NCBI RefSeq assembly: GCF_947496855.1
Contig: NZ_CANMED010000001.1
Location: 620,001 to 684,000, forward strand
Origin: an uncultured Aquimarina sp.
Lineage (GTDB): Bacteria > Bacteroidota > Bacteroidia > Flavobacteriales > Flavobacteriaceae
Length of the DNA stretch: 64,000 nucleotides
Reading direction: 5' to 3'
The notes beneath the pieces were generated by a model. It did not search any database. It saw only the letters and a program-made list of their open reading frames with translations, and was not told the DNA's origin. The position numbers and the translations under genes were made by a program. This document shows, one piece after another, positions 1 through 9,583 of this stretch (position 1 is the stretch's first letter; each line of letters opens with the position of its first letter).

Positions 1-398
1 TAGATCCTAATTTTGAATATGTATACTTTGGAGCATTAAATGGAAGAACTATTTATAGAGTTCCCGCGGCTAATTTTAATGATAATACAAGTCTTACAAA
101 TAATATTGAAAAGTTTGGTACAAAATCATTTTGTGATGGCATGGCTGTAGATGATAATGAAAATGTATATGTAACAAATGTTGAAAAAACAGAAATAAGT
201 GTATTCAATAAAAAGGATGGATTTAGAACTTTAGCAACTTTACCAAAAGGTCAATCATGGCCAGATGGATTGTATGTAGCAAATGACGGATATGTTTATG
301 GAACTGTAGATCAATTAAACAGAACTGCAGCTTTAAACAAAGGGGATGATATTAGCACAGGACCATACTTGGTGATAAGAACTCCATTATTAAAATAA
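1..398 (+). CDS. MRJP/L-dopachrome tautomerase-related beta-propeller, C-terminal part
   Basis: The reading frame is open from the window edge (first full codon at base 3), so only the last 131 or so residues are present. The text FEYVYFGALNGRTIYRV, then a DGMAVDDNENVYVT blade and a SWPDGLYV blade, matches the C-terminal half of the complete gene at 2548-3645 (WIYYGPLNGTKIYRI, WPDGVSY), so the two are paralogues. This is the six-bladed propeller family of major royal jelly/Yellow proteins, often annotated as gluconolactonase or L-dopachrome tautomerase-related. The substrate is unknown. The N-terminus, and with it any signal peptide, lies outside the window. Confidence 0.75.
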   Translation, partial: DPNFEYVYFGALNGRTIYRVPAANFNDNTSLTNNIEKFGTKSFCDGMAVDDNENVYVTNVEKTEISVFNKKDGFRTLATLPKGQSWPDGLYVANDGYVYGTVDQLNRTAALNKGDDISTGPYLVIRTPLLK

Positions 399-473
399 AA
401 AATAAAGATCATTTCAAAAATAAGTTTTTTTAATATTTAATTCTCCATTAATAAATCAAAAATATTGTTTGTC

Positions 474-1262
474 ATGTCAAATAACAAAATAACAATTGGT
501 GTTACCAATTTATCTTTCCACCGCATAGCAGCATCACTAGTAACTAATGTTTTAATGGATATGGGCTTTGAAGTTAATAGAATTTATGCGCATCACGAGA
601 AAAATTTTCAAAATTTACAAGAAGGCAAAACGGACATTTTAACTTCTGCTTGGTTACCATCAAGTCATGGAGAATATAGAGCAGAGGTTCAAAAAATAGT
701 GCCTTTAACAGATTTTGGGTTGCATTATGAGCCTTATGCTTTATGGGGAGTCCCAGATTATGTCCCAGGAAACTTAGTTTCTGAAGTATCAGACTTGTTA
801 AAACCAGTAGTTTTAGAAAAAATGACAAAACGTATTCAGGGTATAAATCCAGGAGCAGGCATCAGTCGTTTTTCTGCAAAAATGATTGACGAATATCAAC
901 TTGGAACAAAAGGATATTCATTTCATACAGGAACAGAAGAAGATTGTTTTAGAACCTTTGAAAAGGCAGTACTCAATAAAGAATGGTTAGTGGTACCACT
1001 TTGGAAACCCCAATTCTTGCATCATAAATATACGATTAGAGAATTAAAAGACCCCATAGGTTTATTGGGTAGTGTAGATAAGGCTGTATTAGTAGTAAGA
1101 GATGATAGAGAACATTTATTCTCACCAGAACAATTAGTCGTATTAGATAACTTGAGGTTTGGAAACGAAGTAATTGCAAGTTTAGATTATAAAGTAAGCA
1201 GAGAAGGAGAAAATATAGACGAAGTAACGAAAGAATGGTTGACTAACAATAAATTACAGTAA
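474..1262 (+). CDS. OpuAC-like glycine betaine/choline-type substrate-binding protein without signal peptide
   Basis: The protein has about 262 residues and resembles the OpuAC substrate-binding domain of glycine betaine/proline ABC transporters: an early ITIGVTNLSFHRIAASLV strand-helix, the GKTDILTSAWLPSSHGEY segment that lines the ligand pocket in this family, then ALWGVPDYV and a second lobe with GINPGAGIS. I chose ATG at 474; the frame could open at TTG 465, but that adds only three residues. No hydrophobic signal peptide or lipobox is seen, and no ABC ATPase or permease lies nearby, so it may be a soluble sensor or an orphan binding protein. The dead genes that follow suggest a decaying neighbourhood. 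Confidence 0.75.
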   Translation: MSNNKITIGVTNLSFHRIAASLVTNVLMDMGFEVNRIYAHHEKNFQNLQEGKTDILTSAWLPSSHGEYRAEVQKIVPLTDFGLHYEPYALWGVPDYVPGNLVSEVSDLLKPVVLEKMTKRIQGINPGAGISRFSAKMIDEYQLGTKGYSFHTGTEEDCFRTFEKAVLNKEWLVVPLWKPQFLHHKYTIRELKDPIGLLGSVDKAVLVVRDDREHLFSPEQLVVLDNLRFGNEVIASLDYKVSREGENIDEVTKEWLTNNKLQ

Positions 1263-1263
1263 A

Positions 1264-1544
1264 ATGGAAGTCACAATATTAAACCAAGCTAAAAATTGGG
1301 ATTATTGGACAGATAAATTAAAAGATGAGTTAAAAAATTCAGGTTCAAAAAAGTTGTAGGTGAACACTTAGCTTTTGAGAATAATATTATAAAAGTTTGG
1401 ACGATTTTCATTTAAAACCTGGAAATAGGTTGCCGCTTCATTACCATGACAAATATTACTTTTGGACAGCACTGAGTGCTGGTAAAGCTAGATCATATTT
1501 TGATAATGGCTCTATAAAAGAAAGTATCTATGAAATTGGCGATA
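1264..1544 (+). pseudogene. Cupin-domain protein remnant, frameshifted
   Basis: An ATG two bases after the OpuAC-like gene opens MEVTILNQAKNWDYW but reaches a stop after about 32 codons. A shifted frame then reads VGEHLAFENNIIKVW, and a further shift gives FHLKPGNRLPLHYHDKYYFW and SYFDNGSIKESIYEIGDT. This is the pattern of a small cupin (PGxRxPxHxH followed by a GDT strand). At least two frameshifts and the loss of the end show that it is dead. It runs directly into the AlkB remnant, so a deletion joined the two. Confidence 0.7.
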
Positions 1545-1796
1545 CTAACAGGAGAAGATAGTTTAGGCTGGCATAGTGATGGTGAAAAAGGAGCTATTGC
1601 TTCACTGAGTTTAGTAGCTACTCGAAAATTTGTTTTCAAACAAAAAAAAACAAAAAAAAGTAAACTTTAGTTTATCAAATGGTGATCTACTAGTGATGAA
1701 AGGTGATACACAAGAACATTGGCTACACACCTTACCAAGCATAAAAAAATAAAAACACCACGAATCAATTTAATATTTAGAATTATTAATTTCTAA
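1545..1796 (+). pseudogene. AlkB-like 2OG-Fe(II) dioxygenase remnant (C-terminal half)
   Basis: Reading across frames gives LTGEDSLGWHSDGEKG (the HxD iron-binding strand), ASLSLVATRKFVF, NGDLLVMKGDTQEHWLH (distal His) and TPRINLIFR (the RxNxTFR-like 2OG-binding end). These are the conserved elements of AlkB-type DNA repair dioxygenases. The N-terminal half is missing. A run of A at about 1638-1660 goes with one frameshift, and another follows near 1745. It is fused to the cupin remnant. It is non-functional as it stands. Confidence 0.72.
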
Positions 1797-1807
1797 TTAA
1801 AAAATAT

Positions 1808-2419
1808 ATGAGTGATCTATTAACCTATTCGTTAACCGTATTTATGGGATTTTTTGCTATAATGAATCCTATAGCAAATACACCAATTTTCATGGGGCTT
1901 GTTGAAGGAGAAAGTAAAAATTCTAAAAAGCAAATAGCAAAAACCGCTTCAATTACTGCATTTATTATAGTAGTCTCTTTTACTATTTTGGGAAAGTACA
2001 TATTTGAATTATTTGGTATAACAATTCCTGCCTTCAAAATTACAGGAGGCATACTTATTTTTTATGTGGGTTTTGAAATGTTAATGTCTAAAAAATCAAA
2101 AATACATAATAATCAAGACCATGAAGATAAAAGTAGTTTAGCCATTTCACCTTTAGCCATACCGATATTAGCAGGACCAGGCACTATTGTAACTGCTATG
2201 AATTATACAACAAACGCAACATACACTCATGTTGGAGTTGTAATAGCTGGTTTCGGTATCATGATTACTCTTACATATATCACTTTTCTTTTAAGTGATT
2301 GGATAATCGAAAAAGTGGGTAGAAACTTAATATCAGTAATTGGAAAACTTATGGGACTAATTCTAGCTATTATAGGAACACAAATGATTACAGAAGGCAT
2401 CAGTTTAACATTTAAATAA
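1808..2419 (+). CDS. MarC/UPF0056 family inner-membrane protein
   Basis: The protein has 203 residues with about six hydrophobic segments. It starts with a helix ending FFAIMNPIANTPIF, where the NP-containing motif of MarC proteins sits; a second copy of the pattern (SPLAIPILAGPGTI) begins the second half, as expected for the inverted two-fold topology. The length is usual for the family. The exact function is unsettled: older literature tied MarC to drug resistance and later work did not support it. It stands alone, downstream of the two pseudogenes. Confidence 0.85.
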   Translation: MSDLLTYSLTVFMGFFAIMNPIANTPIFMGLVEGESKNSKKQIAKTASITAFIIVVSFTILGKYIFELFGITIPAFKITGGILIFYVGFEMLMSKKSKIHNNQDHEDKSSLAISPLAIPILAGPGTIVTAMNYTTNATYTHVGVVIAGFGIMITLTYITFLLSDWIIEKVGRNLISVIGKLMGLILAIIGTQMITEGISLTFK

Positions 2420-2547
2420 ATATTGATACATAAAAACTAAAAATGAAAGTATAGATTGGAATTAGTTAAGAAAACAGTCTAGTTACTGCAGATCCCGTGA
2501 CTCAATTTTATGTATTATATACCAAAGAACACACTTGAAATAAAAAG

Positions 2548-3645
2548 ATGAAAAAACATATTATTTTATATTATTTAAGTTTTATAATTATGAGTAGTAC
2601 TGCCCAAGAAAAAGGAGAAGTTTTTATGACTACAGATAATGCTGTAGGTAACATTACTTTTACGCTAAAAGGAGATTTAGTATATAGTAATCATCCATTT
2701 TTTGAACCAGAGAATAGAGTAATGATTTATGATAATAAAACAAAAACTCACAAACCATTTCCTAATAAAGCATGGAATACACCTCGCGAAACAGATGATA
2801 ACTATTTAAGCAATGTGCTAGGTATTAGAAATGATAAAAATGGTATTATTTGGATGTTAGATATGGCACAACGCAATAAAGTAACACCAAAAATTGTGGG
2901 TTGGAATACTAAAACAAACAGTTTAGAGCGTATTTATTATATACCAGAATCTGCTGCTCCCAAAGAAGCACAACCTAATGATATGGTAGTAGATACCAAA
3001 AATGGTTATTTTATTATAGCAGATGAAGGTATAGGTAATGGTGGTGATGGTAGTAAAGCAGCTTTTATAGTCGTTGATATGAAAACTGGTAAAACGCGTC
3101 GTTTGTTAGAAGGTACACGCACTACACTACCAGAAAACAATCCAACAATTATAAATGGCAAACATTTGTCTGTAAATGGAAATGATTTATTAGTTGGTAA
3201 TGATGGTATTACAGCTGATCAAAATTTTGAATGGATATATTATGGGCCACTAAATGGAACAAAAATTTATCGTATAAAAACTACAGATTTAGTAAACGAA
3301 GATTTAACAGAAACAGCGCTAGATAGTAAGATTGAAACATACTCAGAAAAACCAAATAATGGCGGTATGAGTATCGATATAGATGGAAACCTATACCTTA
3401 CCGCTTTAGAAACCAACAGTGTAGCAGTAGTTTTAGCAAAAGATAGAAGTGTTAAAACTATGATACAGGATAAAAACTTGGAATGGCCAGATGGTGTAAG
3501 CTATAATAATGTAGACGGTTATATGTATGTTTCGGCAGCTCAAGTAAACAAAGGTGCTGAATTTAACAACGGTAAAGATATGTCTACCAAACCTTTTTAT
3601 GTGTTTAGATTTAAACCTCTGGCTGAAGGAGTTCCTTTTAGATAG
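2548..3645 (+). CDS. Secreted MRJP/L-dopachrome tautomerase-related beta-propeller protein
   Basis: The protein has 365 residues. Residues 1-19 form a signal peptide (MKKHIILYYLSFIIMSSTAQ), so the mature protein is likely periplasmic or secreted. Propeller blades are seen at RVMIYDN, GIIWMLDM, PNDMVVDTKNGYFIIAD, NDLLVGNDGI, YYGPLNGTKIYRI, GGMSIDIDGNLYLT and WPDGVSYNNVDGYMYV. The DGI-YYGPL-YRI order is typical of the major royal jelly/Yellow family, related to SMP-30/gluconolactonase. The substrate is unknown. It is a paralogue of the truncated gene at the left edge of the window. Confidence 0.8.
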   Translation: MKKHIILYYLSFIIMSSTAQEKGEVFMTTDNAVGNITFTLKGDLVYSNHPFFEPENRVMIYDNKTKTHKPFPNKAWNTPRETDDNYLSNVLGIRNDKNGIIWMLDMAQRNKVTPKIVGWNTKTNSLERIYYIPESAAPKEAQPNDMVVDTKNGYFIIADEGIGNGGDGSKAAFIVVDMKTGKTRRLLEGTRTTLPENNPTIINGKHLSVNGNDLLVGNDGITADQNFEWIYYGPLNGTKIYRIKTTDLVNEDLTETALDSKIETYSEKPNNGGMSIDIDGNLYLTALETNSVAVVLAKDRSVKTMIQDKNLEWPDGVSYNNVDGYMYVSAAQVNKGAEFNNGKDMSTKPFYVFRFKPLAEGVPFR

Positions 3646-3728
3646 AATGATTTTTTTGAATCTTCTAAAATCAACAAGTCGATTTGTTTGACAATATTCT
3701 TTATTGTAGATATATCGATATTGTATGT

Positions 3729-4481
3729 CTAGAAATCTAACATCGGCTTTAACACCTCCCAAACCGTCTGCGCAACAATTTTATGACCTTCGACAGTAGG
3801 ATGAATCCCATCATTTTGATTGAGTTCAGCGATGCCGCCCACATCCTTTAAAATAAAAGGAATAAAGGCAATATTATTCTGCTTCGCTAGGTCAGAAAAA
3901 ATAGTACGAAATCCTGTAGTATATTCTTGTCCCATATTGGGTGGCAGTTGCATGCCTGCTAATATAATTTGAGTATCTGGGCTTTTTTCTTGTATCATGT
4001 CAATGATTGCTTGCAAATTAGCCCTAGTCTCCGCCAAAGGAATCCCACGTAATCCATCATTGGCACCAAGTTCTAAAAGAAAAATATCAATGGGCTGTTT
4101 CATAATCCAAGGCAAACGACTTTTACCTCCAGCGGTTGTTTCCCCACTGACACCAGAATTAATGACCGTATATGCCAAATCCAAAGAATCAATCTTTGAT
4201 TGCAAAATCGCAGGATACGCATCCACCGTATCATCTAATCCATAGCCCGCAGTGATACTATCGCCAAAGCAAAGAATTGTCTTAGTAGCAGTTTTTATAT
4301 CTTCAGTGGATTCTTTGATTTCTGTAGCTTCAGATGCAGTTGTCGTATTTGGAGATGTACTAGGATGCTCTCCACAACTCCACAAGAAAGAAGCTAGAAT
4401 AAAATAACAAAACTTTAAGATTTTATAAGGCATTTGATCTGGTATTTTGGAAAGCATTTGTTTATTTTCAGCGTTGGACAA
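3729..4481 (-). CDS. TesA-like arylesterase/lysophospholipase (SGNH hydrolase) lipoprotein
   Basis: All four SGNH blocks are present: LCFGDSITAGYGL (nucleophile Ser), SGVSGETTAGG (oxyanion Gly), ELGANDGLRG (Asn) and DGIHPTVEGH (Asp/His). The family hydrolyses acyl esters and thioesters in the periplasm. The frame opens at 4481, but a likely start is the ATG at 4433, giving MPYKILKFCYFILASFLWSC, a lipoprotein signal with a Cys after a short hydrophobic stretch. It is divergent from the YbbA/YbbP-like ABC genes, an arrangement also known for tesA in proteobacteria, which supports a shared role in lipid or envelope processing. Confidence 0.87.
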   Translation of the reverse strand: MSNAENKQMLSKIPDQMPYKILKFCYFILASFLWSCGEHPSTSPNTTTASEATEIKESTEDIKTATKTILCFGDSITAGYGLDDTVDAYPAILQSKIDSLDLAYTVINSGVSGETTAGGKSRLPWIMKQPIDIFLLELGANDGLRGIPLAETRANLQAIIDMIQEKSPDTQIILAGMQLPPNMGQEYTTGFRTIFSDLAKQNNIAFIPFILKDVGGIAELNQNDGIHPTVEGHKIVAQTVWEVLKPMLDF

Positions 4482-4505
4482 ATGCTCATAAAATGAAACA
4501 TATAT

Positions 4506-5195
4506 ATGCCAAAGATATTAAAGATAAATGATCTTGAGAAAACCTATACGAGCGGTCAAAAACAATTAACAGTATTAAAGCAGATTAATTTTGATATTGA
4601 GAAAGGTCAAACCTTTTCCATTGTAGGTCCATCGGGTAGTGGTAAGACCACCTTACTGGGCTTATGCGCCGGATTAGATAATCCAAATGCAGGAGGTGTG
4701 GAGCTTTGTGGCCATAATTTAAACGAATTGAATGAAGATGAGCGCGCACAACTACGAAATAAAGAAGTGGGTTTTATCTTTCAAAATTTTCAACTTTTAC
4801 CAACCTTAACAGCATTAGAAAATGTAAGTGTGCCTTTAGAATTACAAGGAGATAAAACTGCTAAAAAAACTGCTATCACATTACTTGAAAAAGTTGGACT
4901 TGGAGATCGTATTCATCACTATCCCTCCCAATTATCCGGTGGAGAACAGCAACGTGTAGCATTAGCAAGAGCCTTTGCCAATAGACCTTCTATTTTGTTT
5001 GCAGATGAACCTACGGGTAATTTAGATGAAGAAACGGGTGAGAAAGTTATTCAGTTGTTATTTGAATTAAATAAAGAAGCTGGTACTACTTTAGTCATCA
5101 TTACTCATGATATAGATCTGGCAAATCGAACCCAACAAATCCTAAAGCTCAAGGGAGGACAAATAGTAACCAACGAACGCACACAAGTCCTTTGA
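4506..5195 (+). CDS. ABC transporter ATP-binding protein, YbbA/LolD type
   Basis: The protein has 229 residues with Walker [10 protein letters not shown] (about residue 40), Q-loop [10 protein letters not shown], signature [14 protein letters not shown], Walker [10 protein letters not shown] and the switch His in IITHD. It is a single ATPase domain of the macrolide-export/lipoprotein-release class that works with FtsX-fold permeases. Its stop codon overlaps the start of the permease gene by 4 bp (TTGA), so the two are translationally coupled. The divergent TesA-like esterase completes the conserved locus. The likely role is ATP-driven work on an envelope lipid or lipoprotein. Confidence 0.9.
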   Translation: MPKILKINDLEKTYTSGQKQLTVLKQINFDIEKGQTFSIVGPSGSGKTTLLGLCAGLDNPNAGGVELCGHNLNELNEDERAQLRNKEVGFIFQNFQLLPTLTALENVSVPLELQGDKTAKKTAITLLEKVGLGDRIHHYPSQLSGGEQQRVALARAFANRPSILFADEPTGNLDEETGEKVIQLLFELNKEAGTTLVIITHDIDLANRTQQILKLKGGQIVTNERTQVL

Positions 5196-7729
5196 AAACA
5201 TCATTAAATACCTCAAACCTAAATTTCGCTTGGTTATGTAAAATGGCCTATCGTGATGCCAAAGCAAGTAAAGTTCGCTTGCTTTTATTTATAGCTTCTA
5301 TTATTCTTGGAATTGCTGCGGTAGTTGCTATTCAATTATTGAGTGACAACCTCAAAAGTAATATAAAACTTCAGTCCAAAAGTTTGATGGGAGCCGATTA
5401 TATTATAGATGCTAGGCAAGAACCCACAGAACGTGCGCAAGCCATTATTGATTCTTTACAGCCCAATGCTAAAGAGGTAAATTTTGTATCTATGGTTGCT
5501 TTCCCAAAAAACGGAGGAACGAAGCTGGTGAAAGTGCGAGGTATTGAAGGTGCTTTTCCCTTTTACGGCACCTTAGAAACTCAACCTATTGCAGCAGCCA
5601 CAACCTATCAAGATAAAAAAGGAGCATTGGTAGATGCTACGCTGATGCTTCAATTTAAGATACAACCAGGTGATTCTATAAAAGTGGGCAAGATTACAGT
5701 GCCAATCATAGGGACTTTAAAATCTATTCCTGGGAATACAGCAATTTCCACGTCTGTAGCACCTACCGTTGTGATCCCTTATGATCAGATAGAAGCTACT
5801 GAACTCTTACAATTTGGAAGCCGAAAAGAATATCAGTTTTTTTACAAAGCGACAGACACTTTAAACTTAGAGGCATTAGAAAAGAAAATAGAGCCCATGC
5901 TCGATTTTGAAAAAGCGGATTTAGATACCCATACAAGTACAAGTCGACGTTTAGGACGACGATTTGATAACTTAGGCAAGTTCTTAAATCTCGCCGCATT
6001 TATTGCGTTGCTTTTGGGATGTATCGGGATTGCAAGTTCCGTACAGATTTATATAAAGGAAAAACTGATAGCCATCGCTGTTTTAAAATGTATGGGCGCT
6101 AGTAGAAAGCAAAGTTTCTTGATTTTCTTGATTCAGATTTCGGGAATAGGAATTCTAGGAGGCCTTATAGGCTCTGGAATTGGTGTCGCGCTACAAGAGT
6201 TGTTTCCACTGATTCTTAAAGATTTCTTACCCTTTGACTTACTAATATCTGTTACCGCCAAACCATTGGTTATCGGTATTTTGTTAGGCTTGTTGATGTC
6301 TATTTTATTTGCATTACTTCCGCTATTAAGCACGTGGTATGTATCGCCTCTAAATGTATTGCGGGTAGATGAGAATTCCAAAACCTCACAAGGAACCAGG
6401 ATTTGGGTATTTGCGATCATTCTTTTGTTCCTGTTTTTATTTTCCTATTGGTTATTACAAGATGCTCTATATGCATTGATATTTGTGGGTGCTACGGTTC
6501 TCACATTTATCTTATTAGGGCTAGTGGCAAAAGGGGCTATGAAATTGGTTAGGCGTTACTTTCCAAAACGATGGAATTTTACTAGTCGTCAAGGCTTGCT
6601 AAACTTGTATAGACCCAATAATCAGACTGTTGTATTGGTTTTGGCTATCGGTTTTGGCACCTTTTTAATAAGTACTTTATATTTCACAAAAGATATTTTA
6701 TTATTTAAAACCAACGTAAATCAAACTACTGAAAGTGCTAATCTCATCATTTTGGATGTGCAAAATGATCAGCGAGAAGCAGTGGCAGATTATATTACTC
6801 AAAGTCAATTACCAATCATAAGCAATACACCTTTAGTCACCATGCGTATGCACAGTATCAAAGGAAGATTGGTGAGTGATATCCGCCGAGATACTACACG
6901 CCAGATAAGACGATGGATCTTAAATCATGAATTTAGAACCACCTATCGAGATACGTTAACACCTTCGGAAGAAATTGTCGAAGGGACATGGACGCCAATA
7001 GCAAAAGAAGGGGGACTTATTCCTATCTCAATTGCAGAGAATTTGGCACAAGACGCAAAAGTGACTGTTGGCGATACGATTGTATTTAATGTGCAAGGTG
7101 TGCTTATGGAAACAAACGTAGGCAGTATCCGAAAAGTAGATTGGGGACAACTACAAGTTAATTTTAATATCCTATTTCCCAAGGGAATCTTGGAGAAAGC
7201 ACCACAATTTCATGTCATTTCTACCGCAGCTCCTAACGAACAAGGCTCAGCGGATGTACAACGAAATCTCGTAGCGCAATTTCCAAATGTGTCGATCATT
7301 GATTTACGACAAGTATTTACCCTTGTAGAAAGCATCTTGGACAAAGTATCGTGGATTATCAATTTTATGGCATTTTTTAGTATGATGACGGGGATAATAG
7401 TTTTGATAGGCTCCGTACGTACCAGTAAATATCAACGTATTAAAGAAAGTGTGTTGCTGCGCACCTTAGGCGCAAAAAACACTCAAATTCTTAAAATCGC
7501 TGCCCTCGAATATCTCTTTTTAGGACTCATGGGTAGTATTGTAGGCTTAGTATTAGCGGTAGGAAGCAGTCTCGGTTTAGCCCTGTTTCTATTTCAAGAG
7601 CCTTTTGTGCCTTCAGCCATCCCGTTTATAGTATTTATCCCTAGCATCACAATTTTAGTCATGATGATTGGGTTAAGTAATATCCGAACGGTCTTGCATA
7701 GTTCTCCTTTGGAAGTCTTGCGACGATAA
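5192..7729 (+). CDS. ABC transporter permease, YbbP-like, two FtsX domains
   Basis: The protein has 845 residues, close to the usual YbbP length of about 800. One membrane helix near residue 30 is followed by a periplasmic domain. Then come three helices with the FtsX-type sequence IKEKLIAIAVLKCMGASRKQ, a middle pair of helices (about 405-450), a second large periplasmic domain, and a C-terminal FtsX domain with RIKESVLLRTLGAKNTQI. It begins at TTG overlapping the ATPase stop by 4 bp, which fits translational coupling. It forms the membrane part of the YbbA/YbbP-like transporter. Confidence 0.88.
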   Translation: MKTSLNTSNLNFAWLCKMAYRDAKASKVRLLLFIASIILGIAAVVAIQLLSDNLKSNIKLQSKSLMGADYIIDARQEPTERAQAIIDSLQPNAKEVNFVSMVAFPKNGGTKLVKVRGIEGAFPFYGTLETQPIAAATTYQDKKGALVDATLMLQFKIQPGDSIKVGKITVPIIGTLKSIPGNTAISTSVAPTVVIPYDQIEATELLQFGSRKEYQFFYKATDTLNLEALEKKIEPMLDFEKADLDTHTSTSRRLGRRFDNLGKFLNLAAFIALLLGCIGIASSVQIYIKEKLIAIAVLKCMGASRKQSFLIFLIQISGIGILGGLIGSGIGVALQELFPLILKDFLPFDLLISVTAKPLVIGILLGLLMSILFALLPLLSTWYVSPLNVLRVDENSKTSQGTRIWVFAIILLFLFLFSYWLLQDALYALIFVGATVLTFILLGLVAKGAMKLVRRYFPKRWNFTSRQGLLNLYRPNNQTVVLVLAIGFGTFLISTLYFTKDILLFKTNVNQTTESANLIILDVQNDQREAVADYITQSQLPIISNTPLVTMRMHSIKGRLVSDIRRDTTRQIRRWILNHEFRTTYRDTLTPSEEIVEGTWTPIAKEGGLIPISIAENLAQDAKVTVGDTIVFNVQGVLMETNVGSIRKVDWGQLQVNFNILFPKGILEKAPQFHVISTAAPNEQGSADVQRNLVAQFPNVSIIDLRQVFTLVESILDKVSWIINFMAFFSMMTGIIVLIGSVRTSKYQRIKESVLLRTLGAKNTQILKIAALEYLFLGLMGSIVGLVLAVGSSLGLALFLFQEPFVPSAIPFIVFIPSITILVMMIGLSNIRTVLHSSPLEVLRR

Positions 7730-7938
7730 CTATAAAAACTTATTTCCCGAAACCACAGTAGGAGCGTAGGGGAAAACAACCTAAGGAAGTTCAGGGTTTA
7801 CAAATTCTAAAATAACAAATAATGAGTAATGTGTGTAGAATAGATAATTACATTCTAGTTATAGTATGAAATAGCTGAAAAAATAAAAGAGTTATATTAT
7901 TTTTGTGTTTTATATATCCTTTACATAAACCCTGAAAT

Positions 7939-8538
7939 TTGTTACAGAAAAGACAGAAGTTACCCCAAGAACAATGTATAGATACAGATTATTTCATTTA
8001 CTGTTTAGAAGCCGTTCATGATATAGAAACGAATAAGGTTACCGAAGCACAAAAAAGTTTAGCACAATTGACCAAACAATATGGGGTAGCCAGTATTTAT
8101 AAAACATGCGACACCATTGAAGGTTTAGAAGCTAGCTTAAATACGTTGGTTTTGGATGATCATAATTTTAAAGATTATGAAATAATCTACTTGGTTATAA
8201 CTGGTGAAGCAAATAGTATTTGTTTAAATGACTATTACTATAGTTTACAAGAAATTGCAGAAATTTTTGAAGGAAGATTAAAAGGAAAGATTTTACATTT
8301 TTCGAATGCAAAAGTTCTAGATTTAGACGAAGAAGAAGCACAATATTTTTTGGATATCACTGGCGCAAAAGGTGTTTCTGGGTACGGTAATGAATTTAAT
8401 GGAATAAATAGCTTAAATCTTGATAAGGCATTCTTTAACTTATTTAAAGAAGATGACAATATGTTCGATGTTGTAGAAGAGTTACATCACAGGCATTACA
8501 AAATCTGTAAACTACTTGATTTTAGATTATATTATTAG
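7939..8538 (+). CDS. Conserved hypothetical protein, DUF6642-like
   Basis: The protein has 199 residues, with no signal peptide or membrane segment. It has the layout I associate with DUF6642: FIYCLEAVHD near the start, an IIYLVITGEAN strand, LQEIAEIFEGRLKGKILHFSNAKVLDL, and DITGAKGVSGYGNEF. No function is known to me. The first codon must be TTG at 7939, since no in-frame ATG occurs until near the C-terminus. A TATTTTTG box at 7898-7905 would place a transcript start just upstream, which supports this start. It is the last gene before the repeat-rich accessory region. Confidence 0.6.
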   Translation: MLQKRQKLPQEQCIDTDYFIYCLEAVHDIETNKVTEAQKSLAQLTKQYGVASIYKTCDTIEGLEASLNTLVLDDHNFKDYEIIYLVITGEANSICLNDYYYSLQEIAEIFEGRLKGKILHFSNAKVLDLDEEEAQYFLDITGAKGVSGYGNEFNGINSLNLDKAFFNLFKEDDNMFDVVEELHHRHYKICKLLDFRLYY

Positions 8539-8641
8539 ATTTAGATTTTATAGTCGTAAGCTATTATATATTAATCAGAAATAAATCCGTGTAGTAGCTA
8601 AGGTTACAATGAAATAGAATATTAGAATAAAGAGGAGGTTC

Positions 8642-8848
<207 letters not shown>

Positions 8849-9583
8849 ATAATATTTATTTCTTCGTTAGAAACTTTAGTACTCGGGTCATTAAACATTT
8901 GGCTCTGGGTTTAGTACTAAATAAGAAACATTCTGCTGTTTGTACTATAATTAGTCGCTATGTAAAATTGCCACTGCCAAATGCCCTCGATTGTTTTTTA
9001 AAAAGAATTATGCTTCGCAGTAATTTTTTTAAACACAATTTGCCAACGCTTTCCAGCCGCATAAAAAAGCTAACTTTTAGATGGCTTCATAATTCTCGTA
9101 TTTAATAATAATCCCACAAGATTTTTTTCTACGGGATTCTCGTTAGATTTCCGCAAGAGTATAAAATTTTCCAACCGCATCATCCACACAAAAATTTCTA
9201 TACACTTGCTTACTGTAGAACTCCGATTAAACATTTTTAGATTTGAGTTTTAAAAAACTTTAGAACTCAATTTGAAAATTACGATTATAAACAGCTCATA
9301 ATATTTATCTTTTTTCCTTGATGAAAAAAGAAACAAAAAAATCAAGGCTGCACAAAACTTTGGAAACAATCACGGCTCAATCGCTATATTCTAGAAAACA
9401 TTGTAACTCTTTAAATTGCTTTGAACTAGCCTTAAACCTCTTTATTATTAAGAATATATATTGCTAGCCCTCTAAAATATGTACGCTCTTTCGCCTATTG
9501 TTTGAACCAAAGTTTTCTGAGGCCGTTTACCCTCCCATCATCTGGGTAAAAACGCACGCTCTATTTTACATAATATTACAAAA
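8849..9583. repeat. Non-coding flank shared with the segments after P2 and P4
   Basis: The 735 bases hold no credible gene. The segment is a diverged copy of 14895-15465: shared runs include GCCCTCGATTGTTTTT versus GCTCGATTGTTTTT, the CTTTTAG...CATAA...CGTATTT stretch, and the hairpin-forming CCTTGATGAAAAA...ATCAAGGCTGCA near 9316-9355 (again near 15414-15450). Its end (CCAAAGTTTTCTGAGGCC near 9505, then CTATTTTACATAATATT near 9562) recurs at 18605-18656. Short reading frames here are not kept between the copies. Confidence 0.7.

Noticed and set aside
2420..2547. Short coding-like text SLVTADPVTQFYVLYTKEHT between MarC and the propeller gene
   Set aside because: It has no start, has a stop a few codons upstream and is too short to assign; it may be a gene remnant but I cannot support a family.
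8899..9105. 68-codon plus-strand frame after P1
   Set aside because: Non-coding repeat; the frame is broken in the matching segment after P2.
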